NCBI GenBank assembly: GCA_016934645.1
Contig: JAFGSL010000681.1
Location: 1-5,283 of the forward strand
Source of the DNA: Anaerolineae bacterium
Lineage (GTDB): Bacteria > Chloroflexota > Anaerolineae > B4-G1 > SLSP01
DNA: 5,283 bases
Reading direction: 5' to 3'
Below the pieces are notes generated by a model. It did not search any database. It worked only from the letters and a program-made list of their open reading frames with translations, and was not told the DNA's origin. Position numbers and translations under genes: made by a program. Below, piece after piece: positions 5,139 through 5,283 of this stretch (position 1 is its first letter; each line of letters starts with the position of its first letter).

Positions 5139-5283
5139 CTACTTGTTTCCTACGTACTTTACCCACTCATCGTAGATCGCCAGTTTTGATTTTCCCAAAC
5201 ATCCTTCATAGTCATTCGTTTTGATTAAATCAACAACCTTCTGTGCCCCATAGGTCGTAACCAAATAGTCAACATACGCATAA
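5139..5283 (-). CDS. C-terminal end of a peptidase-MA-like (gluzincin) metalloprotease, partial
   Basis: Reading leftward from the window edge, 47 complete codons are open to a TAG at 5141-5139. The peptide contains AYVDYLVTTYGAQKVVDLIK, then TNDYEGCLGKSKLAIYDEW and ends VKYVGNK. The pattern '(F/Y)VxYLxxxYGxxKVxxLI ... W-x-x-Y-(V/L)' is the characteristic end of peptidase-MA-like gluzincins: the helix after the metal site keeps the 'YL..tYG' signature, and a final tryptophan helix closes the domain. The HExxH motif would lie upstream, outside the window, so activity cannot be judged. The relatively low GC and 27-nt spacing tie it to the membrane-protein gene on its left. Reading frame and stop are clear; the family call rests on a short tail and is moderate. 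Confidence 0.65.
   Translation of the reverse strand, partial: YAYVDYLVTTYGAQKVVDLIKTNDYEGCLGKSKLAIYDEWVKYVGNK

Overview
The window is a dense, entirely minus-strand stretch of a bacterial chromosome. The best clue to the host is the secreted protein at 2871-4445, which ends in LHIYLPLAMK. A terminal 'YLPL(V/A)xK/R' tail is very common on exported proteins of Chloroflexota (Anaerolineae, Herpetosiphon and relatives). I infer a Chloroflexota member with moderate confidence; no rRNA or other definitive marker is present.

Layout in transcription order (right to left). (1) 5283-5139: the C-terminal end of a protein that runs off the window, resembling the tail of peptidase-MA-like (gluzincin) metalloproteases. 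(2) 5111-4458: an unrecognised 217-aa membrane protein with two N-terminal and two C-terminal membrane segments around a roughly 100-residue soluble domain. (3) 4445-2871: a secreted right-handed beta-helix protein with a signal peptide, a fibronectin-III-like C-terminal domain and the YLPL tail. These three are tightly spaced (27 and 12 nt) and probably cotranscribed. Genes 1 and 2 look clearly lower in GC than the rest of the window.

(4) 2870-2738: a short intergenic region with a textbook sigma-70 promoter (TTGACA, 17 bp, TATAAT) reading leftward. A perfect 12-bp palindrome lies inside its spacer and a second palindrome lies in the 5' leader. (5) 2737-2267: an Lrp/AsnC-family regulator. 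(6) 2220-817: a PLP-dependent group II (DDC-type) amino-acid decarboxylase. (7) 808-146: a DUF3267-type integral-membrane zincin with an HELIH motif. (8) 126-1: the N-terminus of a probable GNAT-type acetyltransferase, cut by the window edge. Genes 5-8 have gaps of 46, 8 and 19 nt and form one apparent operon driven by the consensus promoter.

Interpretation: an Lrp-type sensor probably controls itself and an adjacent amino-acid decarboxylase, with a small amino acid or amine as the likely signal. The membrane zincin and the acetyltransferase ride in the same transcript; their link to decarboxylation is unknown. I found no RNA genes, CRISPR arrays, insertion sequences or convincing terminators, and no supported plus-strand gene.
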